Below are positions 43,701-58,700 of a DNA stretch of 64,000 nucleotides, piece by piece. The translations under genes were made by a program, and so were the position numbers. The notes under the pieces were generated by a model, which was not told the origin of the DNA, did no database searches, and worked only from the letters and a program-made list of their open reading frames with translations. The stretch is from Phoronis australis (taxonomy: Eukaryota; Phoronida; Phoronidae), in the NCBI GenBank assembly GCA_002633005.1, contig NMRA01000609.1, positions 55,550-119,549 of the forward strand. The letters run 5' to 3'. Each line of letters starts with the position of its first letter. Positions within the stretch are counted from its first letter, which is position 1.

Positions 43701-46700
43701 AGAGTTGACTTAAAAGATGAATAAATTTGGCAAATACGGATCACATAAAAACAATCATCGATTAACTGAATTCCCAAAAATGTGTATCGTNGATCAGAGA
43801 ACATCTCTCATGTGGACACGTGCTTGTGTCCAGAATTGTAGAACGTCTGCTTAATAAAAATCGAGGAGTCTAGCTGCTTTTGGGAATAGCGTGCGAGTGG
43901 AACCTGGTCTATGCCTGGTAAATTTGGTAGATGTTGAAGTGTGTTCAATTCAAGGTAAACCGTTTGAAATAAAATATGAAGAATTATACAAAAGACGAAG
44001 AGAAAACGGTGGACATAAACCATTTGCTTATACTACTGTTTATTAGTGTACTGTCAAGTGAAGCATTCGCTTACGGGCCTTGATGTAAAACACTTGAGCT
44101 GAATTTTTTTCTGGAGAAACGTATTGTTTTTTATATAGAAACACAAATCTTAATGTGAGCGTTTACAGTGAAGGGTAAGCCAACTTTTTGCTAGTATCTT
44201 TAATCTCAAATGCCCAGGTGAAACACTGTTTGAGTACTGTCCCTAACAGTTTTTCACCCTTCACAAGTTGTTTCTCGTTATACTCGTTGGGATAAGTGTC
44301 CTGGGGAAAAAATTGGGACTTCAAAAATCAGTGCGCATTTAACCTGATCGTGGTCGCTTAAAAACGAACTTTATATAAATCAGGAGTGGTGTCTTAACCA
44401 AATGGTCAGTGAAGTTGATTAATGCCCAGGGTGCTCAATAGATGTCAGGACTGTACGTTGTAGTCCATGTAGGAAGGGCATAGCATCTAAGAATGGAGTG
44501 AAGCCCGAGATGTGGGTCAGTTGCATGACCTAGCTTTTTTGCAGCGTATCTTTAACTTTTCCAATGCAAATATTAGGCACATAATGAGCTGGCCACATCC
44601 TGTGTATGTCAATGCTTTCATCGTATTTTACACACGGCTATGATGTTTTTGGAATGCGCACGAGCCGAAAAAAACATTTTGTCTCCTTCAGTAAAGAGTA
44701 TGGGTATTTTCCCTGTCCAAATAGGACGAGTTTCCACGGAAAGTGAGTGTTAATATTTTACTTCCCGAGTGGATCAGAGAGTTGTGCTTCCAGTATTAGA
44801 CATTTTGATGAAAGAAATATGCTCGTGTAACCAAAATGTAGTTCATGCCAAAACTTGAGTGTGCAGTCATGATGACAGCTCAAGTAGAATTGTCTGCCCT
44901 GAAGGCTGAGTGCTCCTCATATCCCCATGAGAGATCACTGTTGGGCGACTTTTTGCTAAGGTTGCGACATCTGTTCGCAGCAGTGTAATCTAATTGCTAT
45001 GCTGGAGGAGGCAGTGTGGCCTGGTTGATAAGTGCCCGCTTTCTTTACTCGAGGTCGTGGGTTCAAGTCCCACCAGGTCACACTGCTAAACCCTTGAGCC
45101 AGGTTTCTAGCTCCTCAGCTCGGTTTTAACCATATATCAATAAAGCATAAAAATATTTCCAGGTGATCAGTGCAATGGGCCCACATGCGAGGCCTGCGCA
45201 CGTCTGGTACAACGTGTATCAGACCGCCTGCAATTATTTTTTTTATATTTTTTTATAATTGCTATGCTCGAGAGCGACCAATTTTGATATCAATATGCTA
45301 AGGCGAATTTCGATTCTATTCTTAGGTCCAACTTTTGCCATTAGATGTTATACAAATTGATGGCCTTTTCGACCTTTTGAAGAGTGTTGAGATATTGAAC
45401 AAATTGACAACTCGGGATCTGTCATTAGTTGGAATTTAACAAATGAATTTTGTTACTTAAATTGGTAAGAGTTGACTTAAAAGATGAATAAATTTGGCAA
45501 ATACGGATCACATAAAAACAATCATCGATTAACTGAATTCCCAAAAATGTGTATCGTAGTAATTAACTGTCACAATGGGGCATGCATTGTTTAATTCGAT
45601 ATTATTCTTGGTTTTTACTGAGAGTATGTATTGCCTGCCACTTTGAAGATAATTGAATTTTGTCTCTAAGTAGTCCTGATCAAGATTTTGTGCTGCCTTT
45701 CTGTCACGTTGTTTCGCGTCTTTCCTCTTAGCTTACCATCAAGTTCAAAGATATCACTGCCATGACTAAGGAACGGACCGCCAGAGTCATACCCAATGCC
45801 ATTCAGATCACGACCGGCTCGGACAAGTACTTCTTCACATCTTTTGGGTCTCGTGACAAGGCGTATCTGACAATGTTCCGTGTCTGGCAGAACTCACAGC
45901 TCGAGCAGGTATAGTCATTTTATTACCGATTTGTTTTTTTTTGGTTTTTACCGGGTTGTCCAAAAAGGCACCCTGTTTTGTAGTTTATCCCAATTTGGTC
46001 TCCTATAACGTTTTTCTATGTCTTCCTGGTGGTATGTACAGTAGGCTTGAGAGATTTGTTTGACACCAAAATGAATCAAATTGAGCTGTATACAAAAAGC
46101 TGCGACTAACAATGATTGAGGACCGTTCCTTCTCAAAATACAAGACAGTGCAGCTGAGATTTGGCAGGAACGATGCGCCTGATAGTTGGACAATAACTTT
46201 CAGTGGCCTTGCGGGAACAGCTTGAGGATTCCCTGAGAAAATCAAACTGCCATTTGTCGCAAGAAGTTATCATTTTGAGGTCATTAATGATGAGGTTCCT
46301 CAAAATGCACTTCCAGCACTTTGAAGACTAATTGTATTTTTGCGGAGTCAGATTAATTGCTACAAAACTGAATGGAATATCACTCAAAAGAGTAAAATTG
46401 ACCGCGTGTGAAAAGGATATGGTCTATTCTAACAATCCTACATGGGAAAGGTCTGACTGAAAGAGGTCGACCTCTGTGACTGTGACCCTCATTGGTATGA
46501 TAAAATCTCACAAATTTCAGACAAAAATTAGTTCCAGTAGCTCTTTTTTTTCATTTTTCAGAAGGCTTCTCATGGTGTTGTGAATGTCCACAATTTTTCA
46601 AAACGGTATCTGGTGATACTTAAGGTACTAACAGGCCTTGAACGCGTAAACGTATTACTAGTTTATTGCTACACATCTTACATGAAAAAAGTCAGAAAAA

Positions 46701-49700
46701 TCAGGTTTCGATTGTCCGCCATATTGTGTCTTGCACTAGTGAGGTTCGTAGGTACTTGCTAATTAAAACTGCCAGTCTCCTGAAAGTTGACCACCCAGCA
46801 ATGAATTGTCCAACTATCAGACACCTTGTTACCAAAATCCTTTCTGCACTGTCTTTGTGTCAGAAATATAGACTCTGTGGACCTCGTTGTCTTTTGTCCT
46901 CATCTTGGTGTGCAGTCGTATTTGGTCCATATTGGAGCCAAGAGAATCTCACAGGCTTGCTGTCTGCGCCCCCTGAAAAATAGGAAGGAAAAGGTTGTAA
47001 CACAGGAATTGCGGGTGAAATATGAAAATAGTTTTTATGTTCAATGTTGGAAATCGAGATTGCCTAAATATTTTGTAACACAACGGTCTTGAAGGTGAGC
47101 CCGAGTAGATTTCTTGATGCATCTGATATTGTAATATGCTAATTTTAGGGTTTCTATAAATACGTAATCCAAGTAATATAAGAATTAGTTACCCTGTCTT
47201 CATACCATAATCAGATGTTTTCATCCTTTACAGTAATATTATTACTCTTCGAAAGAACTGGACTATTACCATCATTTTTGTGTCTTTAGTCTTTGCGCTA
47301 AGTTTTTCAATGAAGCGAATTAGTTTGAGCTGTCCTCCTCATGCTATCTGAAATATTGAATTCTTTGTCCGAGTTTTTATCGGATTAATATTTTATTGCA
47401 TAAGTTTTCCATCGGATCACACTCTGTGGGTGGGTGGAGCGCGACCTTTACATAAAACGTCTAGCTTGAACATTTTCCCCATTGGGTACCATGAATTTTA
47501 CTTTGTGTCATCGCTGTCATTTCTCAAATGGAGCTTGAAGACCGCAAGAGATTTAAACATTCTTGTGGAAATCACTTAATGCTGTATAAAAATGGAAATT
47601 TGACAGAAAATGTGACGTCTAGACAATTCACGGTGAAACACCATATTTTGTTTCAATAAAAGTTGTGTTTATGTCATCAAATCTGTTTAATTCATTACCA
47701 GTCCAAAGACTAAGTTTTCGTTGATTTTATTCGATTTGTAAATTTAATATTCATTTAATTTAATTTAACTTAATTTAATCTAATTTAATTTATTTGATTT
47801 GATTTATTACTATAAGAGGACCGTGCTGTGTATTAGCTTTTGGCTAAAGCATGTTTTAAATTGTATTATATTTTATCCTCTATAAATAAAGTTCATTATT
47901 ATTGTCATTAATGTCAATACTGTGAAATCTCACCAATTTAAGACGCAGTATGGTCGACAAGTACAATCTTATTTTTTCCATAAAAGATTTGTAGCACTGC
48001 AGGAATGGATTTCTTGTTCTTTTTCGGTACTTTGCCTGCCGTCTTTCAACAGCACTCAATTAAACGACCTGCAGGTCACCAATGCGACCTGCAGGTCACC
48101 AATGCGACCTCAGATTTTGTTTGGTGACCTTGGAAAAATCCCAAGTCGTCACTGCGAGTGTCAAAGTCTGACGATAATTCTCCTGAAACTTGTTTGCCGA
48201 CTTGGCAATGTTGCCAAGTCGCTAAATGCAAGTTCGAGCGCCGTGGCAACGTTTTGAGAAATTGTGGGCATTCGCAACAATGTTAGAAATCTTTGTCAAA
48301 TGAAAGAGGGCAATTTCATCAATTTTGTCAGATTAAGTTGGTGGCATTTTACCATGACTAGAATTTTGGATAGTTGTTTCAAGGTTATATGTTTGGAAAC
48401 GGTCCCTAAAGGCACAGAATGCGCCAGTAACACAGTCACGGATTTTTCAATAGTTTTTACAAAAAATATAATGTTAAATAATTGAAGTTAGCCCAGAAAG
48501 CACCAGGCAGCATAATATATCTGGGACAGAAACCATGTTTTTAGTTTAGAGAGCTTATGCACCAGTGGTACCACTAAGTTTATCTACTTATAGATTGGCC
48601 AGAAATGTGCTTTTTTTCTTAAAGCTGTATTATTTTTGAGGAGACAGTGCCACCTAGTGGGATAAGTGTCCACTTCATTTACTCAAGGTCATGGGTTCGA
48701 GTCCCACTAAGGAACAGTGCTAGACCCTCGAGTCAAATTTAGCTCCTCAGCTCAGTTTTAACGAAAAGAATAAAATTGGTTCCAGGTGATCAGTACAATG
48801 GTCCCACCTGAGTGCCCTGCGCACGTCTGCTACAACATATACCAGACTGCCTGAAGTTATTTTTTTAATGCCTTTGTTACTCCATACTGTTTGACACTGC
48901 TCATTTTGAGATTTCTTTCAAACAAAAACAGATCTGTTGCAGTTTGGGAAGTAAGCCAAGGGAGCCACTTCCTGGATACACGGACCTGCATTTTGGGAGA
49001 ACCACGTAACATTGTATTGCAAACTGTATTATGAGGCCAAGCCTTACGTACAATAACTATTTCTGTTTCCGATTCCTATCAATTTTCTTCCTTTCATTCA
49101 GCCGCTGTCCTCCAATCAGCTGTGGTCATTGATCCACGCTGCCTACGGCGAGGATTTGGGATTGACAGCCAGCGACGATGACTATACAGCGCCATCTCCA
49201 GAGAATGTGCGGAACCTACAGTATGATCACTTCGACCGATCTATTATCAGAAAGGTAGGTCTCGGATCTTTACTCTGTGTGTGTGTGTTGATGCGTTTAT
49301 GCGTGTTATTGTGTTTTTGTGGTTGGAGGGTCACAATAATTTCCTGTCAAATGTATTATTTTTAAAACAAAAATAACTCATTCTGGACGGAATTTTTTTT
49401 TTTTTTGGAAACGTGTTGTTTGTGTCCAAATATGATCTTGTTGACGGACACTTTGCTTGGATGTGTACTCTGTAACCTCGCAACAGCTGATAATTGTTGC
49501 CATGGATACGACTCAAGGATTAGTGTTTTCTGCCGGCAATCTTTGATGACACCATATTTTTGCTAAGAGCTGTCTCCTGTGGATTTTTAAGTTGAATAAG
49601 AGGATTACATGGTGAAAGCAAGTCTTTGAAAATATGACCAGCACATGTGCAGAATTTTGAGTATTTTACTATCTAGCACAGATGCAGCTGAATATAGTTA

Positions 49701-52700
49701 TACAGAGGCGTTAAACTATTTCTGCCCTTATTGACTCCTTATCTCTTTTCGATACATGACCTCTCACAAGGCCATGAAAATGCCGGTTGGGCATTTGCAT
49801 TAATGCGATCATAAAATATTGCTGGTGGATAGCTATGAAGTTTTCAAAGAATTTTGTATATTCGTGACTACTAAATAGTGAGAAAAGGCTCGCTCTTAAA
49901 GTGGCATCTGATCGTTTGGCCATGCCCAAACTAAATGATTCTGCAGTTAACAGATGAAGAAACGTAGGTTGAGCTGCTTCCTTTCACCTTTAGTGTCTCC
50001 CTCTGTAACTACAAAGTCCCGCCGTGGCACTTCACGAAATGTCACTGATAAACAAAACAACGCTTTCCTATTTTCACACATCGCTGGCATGAGTTGTGTC
50101 CCCTAGTGGTGATTTCAGTATTTAATTATTGGTATGCACCTTTCTACCTACCAAACTGTTCGAGTTTCTATTGACGGAAATCTGGGCGACTTTGATTTCT
50201 GGATAGTACTGCTGTGCTCCCTAGTAGCAGTCTATATTTTGCATTTGTCTCAATAACTACCAAGTTTGAATAATGTGCATGGAATTTAACAGAACACATT
50301 TCATCCAGGAGCCAATAGCACTTAATTATTTGCTCAGTTTTGGACGGTTCCTACTTGTGCTATGTTTAAGACCTGAATGCGTTTAGACAATCCTGAAATT
50401 GTCAATTCGAGAGTGGTGTATTTACGCATTGCTTGTAACTTGAGTTGGAAACGGAACGGTGTCGCTATCACTCTAAGGAATATAATGAGACCGATTTTGT
50501 GAGAGTAAAAGGTCCATTAGATTTTTGTTTGCAACCAGCCAGGTGAAACACAACTCCTAAAAAACATGTATGTGCAATGTGTGGAGGTATGTGTTGCCGT
50601 GTTGAAACATAGGGAACAACTACTCTTATTAGTCAGTTCAGTTTGGAATTTCCATCTCGTCATTGCAGTTCCAGCTAGTCTGGCTCTTGTGTGCAGTCGA
50701 AAAAAGGGTTAACTTAAATTAGCAAAACTCCTGTCTTACTGTTAGCTCTATGTTTGTCAGTCTCTAGAAAGCAATTAACAAAATTTCAAGTGCAATTTCA
50801 AGGCACGTTTCGTGGGGAAAAACTCGAGTCTTTGCCACCTGTAGGGTCTCTGATTAAAACCACCCTCTTGTTATTCCTGGAAAGATTAACCATGATCCCT
50901 GTTCCATGCTGCCAAATCTGTCTTGTTTTAATTAAAGCTTTGCGCTGTTGATATTTATCTGTCTGTCGTGACGCAAGTTGACGCTCTAGTAGGGGGCGGA
51001 ACACCACATCCTTTCTGTCTAATCCCGTCACGCCATAAAGGTCAGTCGCAGGGCAAGAGCGTATGTATATAAGGCTGAGGTTGTCTCAGTTCGTCCATTC
51101 GTTGCGGGCACTCTTTCACAATGCTTATGACGATAAATCAACTGTTGCTGAGGCATTCGCCGCGTTTAAGACGGTGCAAAAAGTCGCGTCAGGTAAAATT
51201 CACTCTGGGTTGCTATTGGTCAATATTTTTCAATATAGTTTTTGTATTTTGCATATGGTAAAGAGTCCATGTTGTGGACAAAAATTGCTACAGCTTAAAA
51301 TTTTGTCTAAGTAATGACATTGGTTGGAGACTGATCTTCTGTACAAACCCTGCAAGGAATGGTCATGTTACAGGGAAATTTTTCTCATTGAAATTTTCCG
51401 TTTCTGCCCCTTATTATCATGAATTGATTGCATGATGCTGTTTTTGGTACATGTAGTCTGCTCTCACTCTGTGCTTTCTTGTTTTCAATCTTGTGATGAG
51501 AACTACTTTGGCGTAAGGGGAGTTTAGAGTTGTTCAAAATTTAATTGGTTTCACACCCAGTTAATTTAAAGTGAAATGACTCGAGTCGTTTCTCAATAAT
51601 TTGGCATATTTCAGCCAATTTCTAAAACAATTGAAATTTAATAGTGAGAGCTATTTATTCTTCATACTAGTGTGATGCTGTGAGTCCTTCAATGCTAACA
51701 ACGTGTGCCTGGGGGCCTGAAATGCTTTTGCACTTACGTGTTTGATTCTGTCGTCATTGCTCAAGTCAAAGGTGGAATTAGGTGATTTGCGCTGATTATC
51801 AACTTGATCACTGTGTCGCAGTCATTCTCATTTAAGGAATTGCTATTTTTATTTCCTTGTTAGAATCGTGATTTTACGTATTAGGTAAACAGCGCTCCAC
51901 ACAGGCGAGAATACCTGCTCGAAAATACGAGTGACGGCATAGTTGATACTCGTATTCCGGGATTTGGGCTTGTAAAACTGACACCTTAATAAAAATGCTG
52001 AACATGGGTTCGGTGTGTGTACAAGTGACATGAATTTTTGCTTGTTTTCTTTTTCATGTGGTGAACACATCCACTAGCACAAGAAACTGTAGGAACACTG
52101 CATTTATCCACCTTCACTCTTATCAGGCTTCTATTGCGAGTCAGCATGCGTGAATAATTGGCTGATAAGCCACCTCTGGAACTACTTTTGGCTGAATGGA
52201 TGACCAGGCCATAAAATGATAATTAGCCAAGACCAGTTACTAATGCAACAAAGAATAATGTCATAGCATCACCTAGCAGTGGTGGAAAGCTGTATACTGT
52301 ATTGGCTCTAATAAAGGCTTAGAAAAATTCATTTCACTGGGAGGGGATTCTTATTGCAGCCTACAGCAGTTGAAACCCGGTTTCTCAAACAGGTAAAATC
52401 GGAAGCTAGGATTCATCAAATTTACGCTCTGTGACGTATGTTTAGCCTGTGACAGTCTTTCTACAAAATTGTGGTGCATTGCTATGAACTTCCGTTGTTA
52501 AATTACGATAATTTTTCAAAAAATTGTTCTCATCACAGGGCGAAAACTTGCTGACTGATGCGTCGCTGAATCGCTATCGTCAATAGGAAAACTTGAACTC
52601 TTGAATAAAAATATAGTTTCGACTCAACAAATTACCTGAAATCTTCCTTATGTTTTACAATTTTTAAAGTTCATGTGGAGTCCAGATTAATTGGAATTAA

Positions 52701-55700
52701 GTCCAAATCTGCGCTACACCGTACCCCACAACACGAGAAAAATCTCTGGATGAACACACATGTTTTTGTCACGTGACGTTTGTTTTGAAGTTCGTCTGCG
52801 TATGAGAGTGAATGCCGGAGCGTGCGTGTGTGGGTCATCGACGATAGACTTTTTTGTTACAAAAGGCGGAGGATTATGCAAGAAAATGGCATTTACTAGA
52901 TTGTTTTTTCATTTAAACGGCTGCAACGTGCAAGGTGAGTGCTGGTTAACTCACATATTTTGTGTGCACAGGCCGACGGTCGTTAGCTCTACCGTGGAGT
53001 ATTAATAGTCCAAGGCTCGATCTACATGTTGGGGGCGAAGTGAACTACCCGGTCTGTGTGAAATTTCTGGGTCTAACGGAGACACTGACGCAGTGGTCAG
53101 CCAGCTCGCTGTATCAAGACTATAGTCAAAATCCAAATTTGTTTTATCGTGTCCCTGTCAATAATAACGGCACGCTAAAGTTTCTTAATTTTCGTACTTC
53201 AGGAACATAACAATCACGTGTTTTGTACACATACGCGCACGCCGCAGATCACATCTCGGAAATTGCCGATTTGACGGATGACAATGAATGAGCATAATGA
53301 AATTAACAACGTCGTTTTACAGCTTGTAAGATTCATAATAAACGTATTTTGAATATTGCAATGCATGTGTTCCAAAATCTAAATAACTTGGGTCCTATAT
53401 TTTTGTATTCGTGCGCGCCGATTGAAAGTAATCGTGAGTGTTGCTGTGTTGCAAAATCTCTTATCCTGGGCCGATTTGAAAAATTCAAAGTTGTACTCAT
53501 ATTTGTTTTTGCTCTTCTTTTCAAATATTACAGTAAAAACTACTTAAAACTCTCTCCATAAAAAGTACAGTCTGCTAAGTAGATTGTAATCAGCTGATCA
53601 TATCTGCATGATCGAAGCCAATTATCCTCGCTCGTGACTCGATGAATAGAGCAGCTTGGCGGCATCCCTTTGATCGTGAGCCGAGTGCGACTCAGCTAAG
53701 GTGGATAAATACGGTCCAGTTCAATTTTCCATACCCCACCGTTTACCTTGACCATTGGGGTTAGGACCAATCTTATTTAGTGGGAATGTTCATAGCATGT
53801 TCCTTTTTTCCTTTTCCATTATATTTTTAGCGTTTACTCACTGTGTCTTACCCTGGTAAAATATCCCTATTTTGCCAGACAGAAAAGTATGTCGGAAGTT
53901 TACTTTGAAGGTATACATTTGTGTGAGGAAACACTGGTTCAAGGACCTGTCTCCTTTTGGACACAATACATACTCAAATTTCCTTGTGCCCCTTGAGTTT
54001 TCATGTTATAATGTAAACAGATAGCTGTTCTCTCCTGTTGTTTGGAGTTCCCATATTCACAACATCTGTTGCACTATGAGCAGAGCCCAGTTCCTTCATC
54101 CAGGTCATTTGCCAACCTTTTGTGCTTGGTCTCAATAGGGACTTGTTCAGTGGCCATGGTCTTTTCTTCCACACAGAGCTGTTTATGCACTTATTGTATA
54201 GTGTTCTCTATTGGTAGCAGTTATGAGCTATACTGTTGTGGCTCATTGATAGCAATGAGTGCAGCCTTGGTTAACCAGTGCCTTGGTTTTCCTCTGGATT
54301 GATCAAGTCCACTGCAGTTGTTATGGGAATTTCATAGTTGTTCTGGCCTGAGTAAAACATGAGAGAAAGTGGAAATTCGATTGAATTACAGGAGGAGAAT
54401 GAAAAGGCAGATGGGTCGTTTCTCGGCACGAGTGACTTAAACGCCGTCAATGGAATGTCTGTAACCACTGCGAGCACTGATGACCTTGTGAATTCTTCTG
54501 TGGTCAATGGAGGGAGTCCTAGTCCTACGGTGCCGACACAGAACTTGATTGTCGAGGATTTGGATAAAGAGAATGAGTTGGATACAGACTCTGGGGATAC
54601 AACGGAGGACAGTGAAGGTGAGTGACACTGAGGGGGCTGGTGAGTGGCAGGGGGCTGGTGAATGACAGGGGGCTGGTGGATAGTTGATGTGGCAGGGTTG
54701 CTATACAGTGTTCTCTACAACTTGTTTTGATTCGTCAGTGCGTGAGAGTTTCAATTCTGCTGTGATGAGTTTGCCTTACTTGTGTCGAGTTTGAAAACCA
54801 ATTCAATGAGTTTGATGTATTAATTGGGAGATTACTAATTTCTGGAAGTAGGATTAGTTCATTTTAGACATTTGATACCAGTTCGATTTTTATTCCAAGA
54901 CTCAGTATGGACGTGGACGTTCAAACACGTACATGAATTTTGGGATTCTAATCAAACTTAATTTTCTGTTTTGAAGTATACTGCTGTTAAGGTTATTCTG
55001 TGACAGAAAAGGTGTCATTGTGCGACTAACTTCCAGTTCAGCGGAATCAATTGTACGAAAGTAACCATTTTCTATAGTGGTGACATAATGAAAGGGAACT
55101 GTTCTCTCTCAAGTTCGTAGAAAGTGACCTACGCTCTAGGTATCAAAATTGGTGAATAATTCTTTGCAACCATCAAGCTTTCCAAATTTGATATTATTTT
55201 GAAGTGGAATAGTCAAACGATTCAAAATGTCTGACGTCTGGAAATGTCGGTGAATGAACGGAATAATGTTTTGTTTCTTTCACCTTGGCATGCATTTCAA
55301 CCCCAGAATTAAAAATTGGGTCAAGCAAAATATGCTTTTGTGCTTCACGATGCTGTTTTCTTTCTAGATGAACTTAGTTTGTAGGGCATTTCATGAAGTA
55401 CCGAGTTACTCTTAACGTTGTATTCAGTTGCTTTTGGCTAAAAGCAGAAGATAATTTTTTTAATGTATTTTGGCATTTTGTGGGTGGTCGGATTGTGTAT
55501 CTGTCCTATGGGCTTGTTTAGCATGACAGCATTCATTTTGGACGTCGTAAAATAACATTAAATTGTTAAGATTAAAACAATAATAATCATTAGACCTGGT
55601 CTTTTTTTGACCTGGTCAATCTTAATCATCTTAACTCCGTAGAAACATGCGATGGGTGCAACACTGTTATGGGAGCACGCCGATTAATCCAAACACATAA

Positions 55701-58700
55701 TTTTGCAAAAATTCCAAATTGCCCCGGGCATGATTACCCGAATCGGAAAACAATCCAGGAACCGCAAAATTTTTTAATGCAATGGAACTGCATTTTCTAT
55801 TTTTCTTATAGTAGGTCCAAATCACATCATAATGGTGGCATGTACGTCATCACTAAACATGTGAATTACTGTGTATTTCAGGTGAGGTGGTCTGTAGTGG
55901 CCATGATCACGGTGGCGTACTCAACCTGGACAAAGAGTTTAACATTAACGTGGACGTTCTCTTCGACATGCTGTTTACCGACTCTGATTTCATGAAAGCC
56001 TTTTACAAGGAGCGCAAGACCACAGGTGAGATATTGTACTCTACTGACCCTTTCTGTGAATAATTACTGTACTCATTAACTTTGGAAGTTCCTGATCCTT
56101 TTCTGTCATTGTCATCAACAAGTTGCAGACTGTGAAGCGTATTTTAATTTTTTTTCAAATTAGACTTGGAATGGCTGATAAGTGAAATTTATGTTTTATC
56201 GTCTACAGCACCAAAATTAAATGCTTTTCCGTGTTCAGGTTTGTACAACAGCTACCATTGAACAAAGTTTTTAAAATTTGTTGGCATTCACTACAGCATT
56301 AGAAGCCCTTGGGATGTGGAAAAGTTCAGTTTTGGGGGTTATTTTTGTTCAAAATTGGTGTGATTTTACCAAACTTTGTTTTCACAAGAGCATTCTGCTT
56401 GATGACCATGGCAAAGCAGTGCAAATTTTGCAAAAATAAATTTATTACTGGAAAATTCTTTATATCTGTCTAATTGGTGTTCACCAGTAGTTAAGTTGTA
56501 CCCATGCGTGCTGTATTGTCTACTGGTTGTAATATTCAAATTTTTGAAGAAATTTACGATCTTCCTCATTTTCTGTGGTGTTCACCAGTTAGAAGGTAGT
56601 TAAGTTGTTCCCATGCGTGCTGTATTGTCTACTGGTTGTAATATTCAAATTTTTGAAGAAATTTACGATCTTCCTCATTTACTGTAAGTTGCTCTTTCCT
56701 GGAACACAGGATAATAATCCTTAGTTCCATACAGATGTGCAGTACCAAATGATACAAATTTGCCATTTAATAATGCCATTTAAAGTCTTCAACTTAACTG
56801 GCAATCCACTTTTAAATGGTCATTCACACGTGCACTTGACCCAATTTTAAACGCAGATTAGTTCCATTCAATTGTCCTTGGCCTGCCATTGACACTCAGC
56901 AGCTTCTCCTGGCTGTACAGATATCATGGCTATACTGTGTCGTACTTTGTGTTGGCCTTATGAATTGAATATGGTGTGACCAGGTCAAGATTGTTGTAGA
57001 AAATACAAAATTGTTGGTAGATATTGCAAAGGGACTTCTGGGAAATGGTCTATTCATGTTGAGTAGCTCACTCACTGTATTTTGCTTTGTTCGGTTCTAA
57101 CTACAGTAATGGTTTGGTATTCACAATTAATGGCAAATTGTGTTCCTCGAGAATTCTACTTGTTGGTCCTTAGCGCGTGTACTATTTGCCTGCATAAATG
57201 TCGTCTGCTATTCACTGCTTTCTTGGTTGCAGACGTTGTAACGTCACCGTGGCAGGCAGAGGAAATGGACAATGCGTCAAAAGGAAGAAGGTTCCGCACG
57301 TTATCTTACACGCTCACGTTGGGGGCTTCATTTGGACCAAAGACGTCGCCGGCGACGGAGAAGCAGGTACGACTCTACAAGGTTTTGACACAGTCTATGC
57401 TAATGCTGTGATTGTAATACCTTATTGGTGGGCATCAAGTTCATTCAATACTTGGTGATTGTTGTCTCTAAGCTTGGGGTTGTTGAATTTCAGTCGTGTA
57501 GCTCCGACTGCCATGAGGGTCGCTGTTACTATGTTGAATGTCGCTGCCTTAACGACCCGTCGCTACCCTACGGCGAAAACTTCTACTGTGTCAACAACTT
57601 CTGCCTAACGCGTGTCTCAGCCAACCGATCGAGGTTAAAGGTTCATAGCGAAATCGTTTACATCAAGTCGGTCTGGGGCCTCATTAAAAGTGAGTATAAC
57701 ATCGAGTATGTTGGAGGTTGAACTAGCTGGTCTTAGTCTGAGCTCCTTTTTCAGATTGCAAACGGGTTGTTAACTCTTTGTCATAATTTGTTAAGGGAGG
57801 AGTTTTGTTATCAGTGATTTTTCTCTTTTCACACTAAAATGTAACTGTTAAACAACTGAAGCATAAAATTACTATGTAAAGAATAGGACTGGTTGTTAAA
57901 TGTCGGCATTTCTTTGCTGTTTTGCTCATTAGACAAAATCCATTACATTGCTGAAGTATCTACAAAATGTGTTACATTGCTAACTATTGACAACATCCGT
58001 TACATTTCTAAAGTATTGACAAAAGTTGTTACATTGCCAAGGTATTCAGAAGCAGGTGTGGCTGAGTACAAGAGTGTACCTTAATGCAAGGTGTCCCCGC
58101 TTTGTTTTACAGATATTATAGAGAAAAACGTTAACCAGGGAATGACGCAGCATTACAATTCACTCAGTAAGTTTTTACAGTATTTGAAATGTTTCATTTT
58201 GTGTAAATGCACATAGTGCATAAAAATGGCATTTTACTTAATAACAATATATATAGTTTTTTGCTTTGCATTCATGGTCTTGTATTTGTAAACAAATTTC
58301 CAAATGGCTGATTGTTCTCTCTCAATACATTGCTGAAATTAAAAAAACTTGCATTGTCCATTAACAGCCACCATACTCAGTTGACCCATTTCTTTATGCT
58401 ATAACAGGGGCAGCCGTGCAACGTGCATCTGACAGTCAAGTCCATAAAGTGTCAGTCACCAAGAAGAGGCTGCGTCGTCGTCATCGGCAAACAAGCTCGC
58501 CGGAGAAACCGACGTCTGTGTATCCTGTACCATCAATCCCATCTGTTCCCCAGGTCACAGAGGACATTCCTAAACAAGGTATGGCTATATTTTCATCTAA
58601 TTAAAGCGACAGTTATACCTTGTTACTCAGTGGTCGTGGTGACTACTGTTTATCAGATTTATGTGTCTCGAATTTGTTATCTGGAATAGAAACAAAGTAC

